A stretch of 64,000 nucleotides of DNA from Rhodonellum psychrophilum GCM71 = DSM 17998 (lineage in GTDB: Bacteria > Bacteroidota > Bacteroidia > Cytophagales > Cyclobacteriaceae), in NCBI RefSeq assembly GCF_000381545.1, contig NZ_KB906680.1, positions 1-64,000 of the forward strand, in the 5' to 3' direction. The translations under genes were made by a program, and so were the position numbers. Positions 63,954 to 64,000 of this stretch are shown in pieces. Numbering within the stretch: position 1 is the first letter of the stretch; each line of letters begins with the position of its first letter. The notes beneath the pieces were generated by a model. That model worked only from the letters and a program-made list of their open reading frames with translations, had not been told where the DNA came from and ran no database searches.

Positions 63954-64000
63954 TTTTGTTAATATGATTTGAATAGTATTTAGGAGAATTGGGAATAACC

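Overview
The window looks like a chromosomal segment of a Bacteroidota, most likely Cytophagales (Cyclobacteriaceae-like). The evidence is a STN-type SusC/SusD pair driven by a FecI/FecR couple, a protein with a C-terminal region resembling a type IX secretion sorting domain, many lipoprotein signals, promoters of the TTTG-N19-TAnnTTTG type, few Shine-Dalgarno sequences, and polysaccharide-degrading enzymes spread between lipoprotein and beta-barrel genes. No rRNA, tRNA or CRISPR array was seen.

Layout. 1-1125: edge of an IS3-type transposase gene, a polypurine tandem repeat, and three copies of a dispersed repeat. 1126-10870 (minus strand): ECF sigma factor, FecR, SusC, SusD, small lipoprotein, Tat-signal PLP aminotransferase and AEC-type permease, laid out as one uptake operon without a glycosidase. 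11391-14132: an outer-membrane barrel protein and a sialate O-acetylesterase-like lipoprotein. 14586-22771: an AT-rich accessory island made of an IS91-family transposase with a paired tyrosine recombinase, a 1620-residue sacsin-like GHKL ATPase with a C-terminal DUF3883-type nuclease-like domain flanked by two attC-like imperfect palindromes, and two small membrane proteins. 22772-41662: housekeeping and carbohydrate genes (phosphoesterase, TspO-like protein, sorted PKD protein, GH43, lactonase, metallopeptidase, GH3-type adenylating enzyme, a GH16 protein lacking its nucleophile, CE1 esterase, atypical SDR, solitary Cas6). 42135-55387: glucuronoxylan utilisation region (xylA, xylB, sodium/xylose symporter, uxuA, GH30, LacI regulator, GH67, GH10). 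55916-63953: nuclease, barrel protein, SulP transporter, methyltransferase, DksA-like protein, and an outer-membrane beta-barrel protein with a plug.

How the parts work together. GH10 and GH30 would cut the xylan backbone, GH67 would remove (methyl)glucuronate, and GH43 and the esterases would trim side groups. Xylose would enter by the SSS symporter and pass through XylA and XylB, and glucuronate would be routed through UxuA. A LacI-type operator-like sequence with a central CCGA is repeated upstream of GH43, GH30 and lacI-GH67-GH10, suggesting one regulon.

The strongest non-coding signal is a family of about 20 interspersed repeats (about 175 bp, or about 230 bp with an extra hairpin) with imperfect terminal inverted repeats. 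They sit between genes all along the window, often as head-to-tail pairs sharing a TTTAA junction, and in two places they supply or abut a stop codon. The most interesting accessory signal is the cassette-like unit around the giant ATPase/DUF3883 gene.
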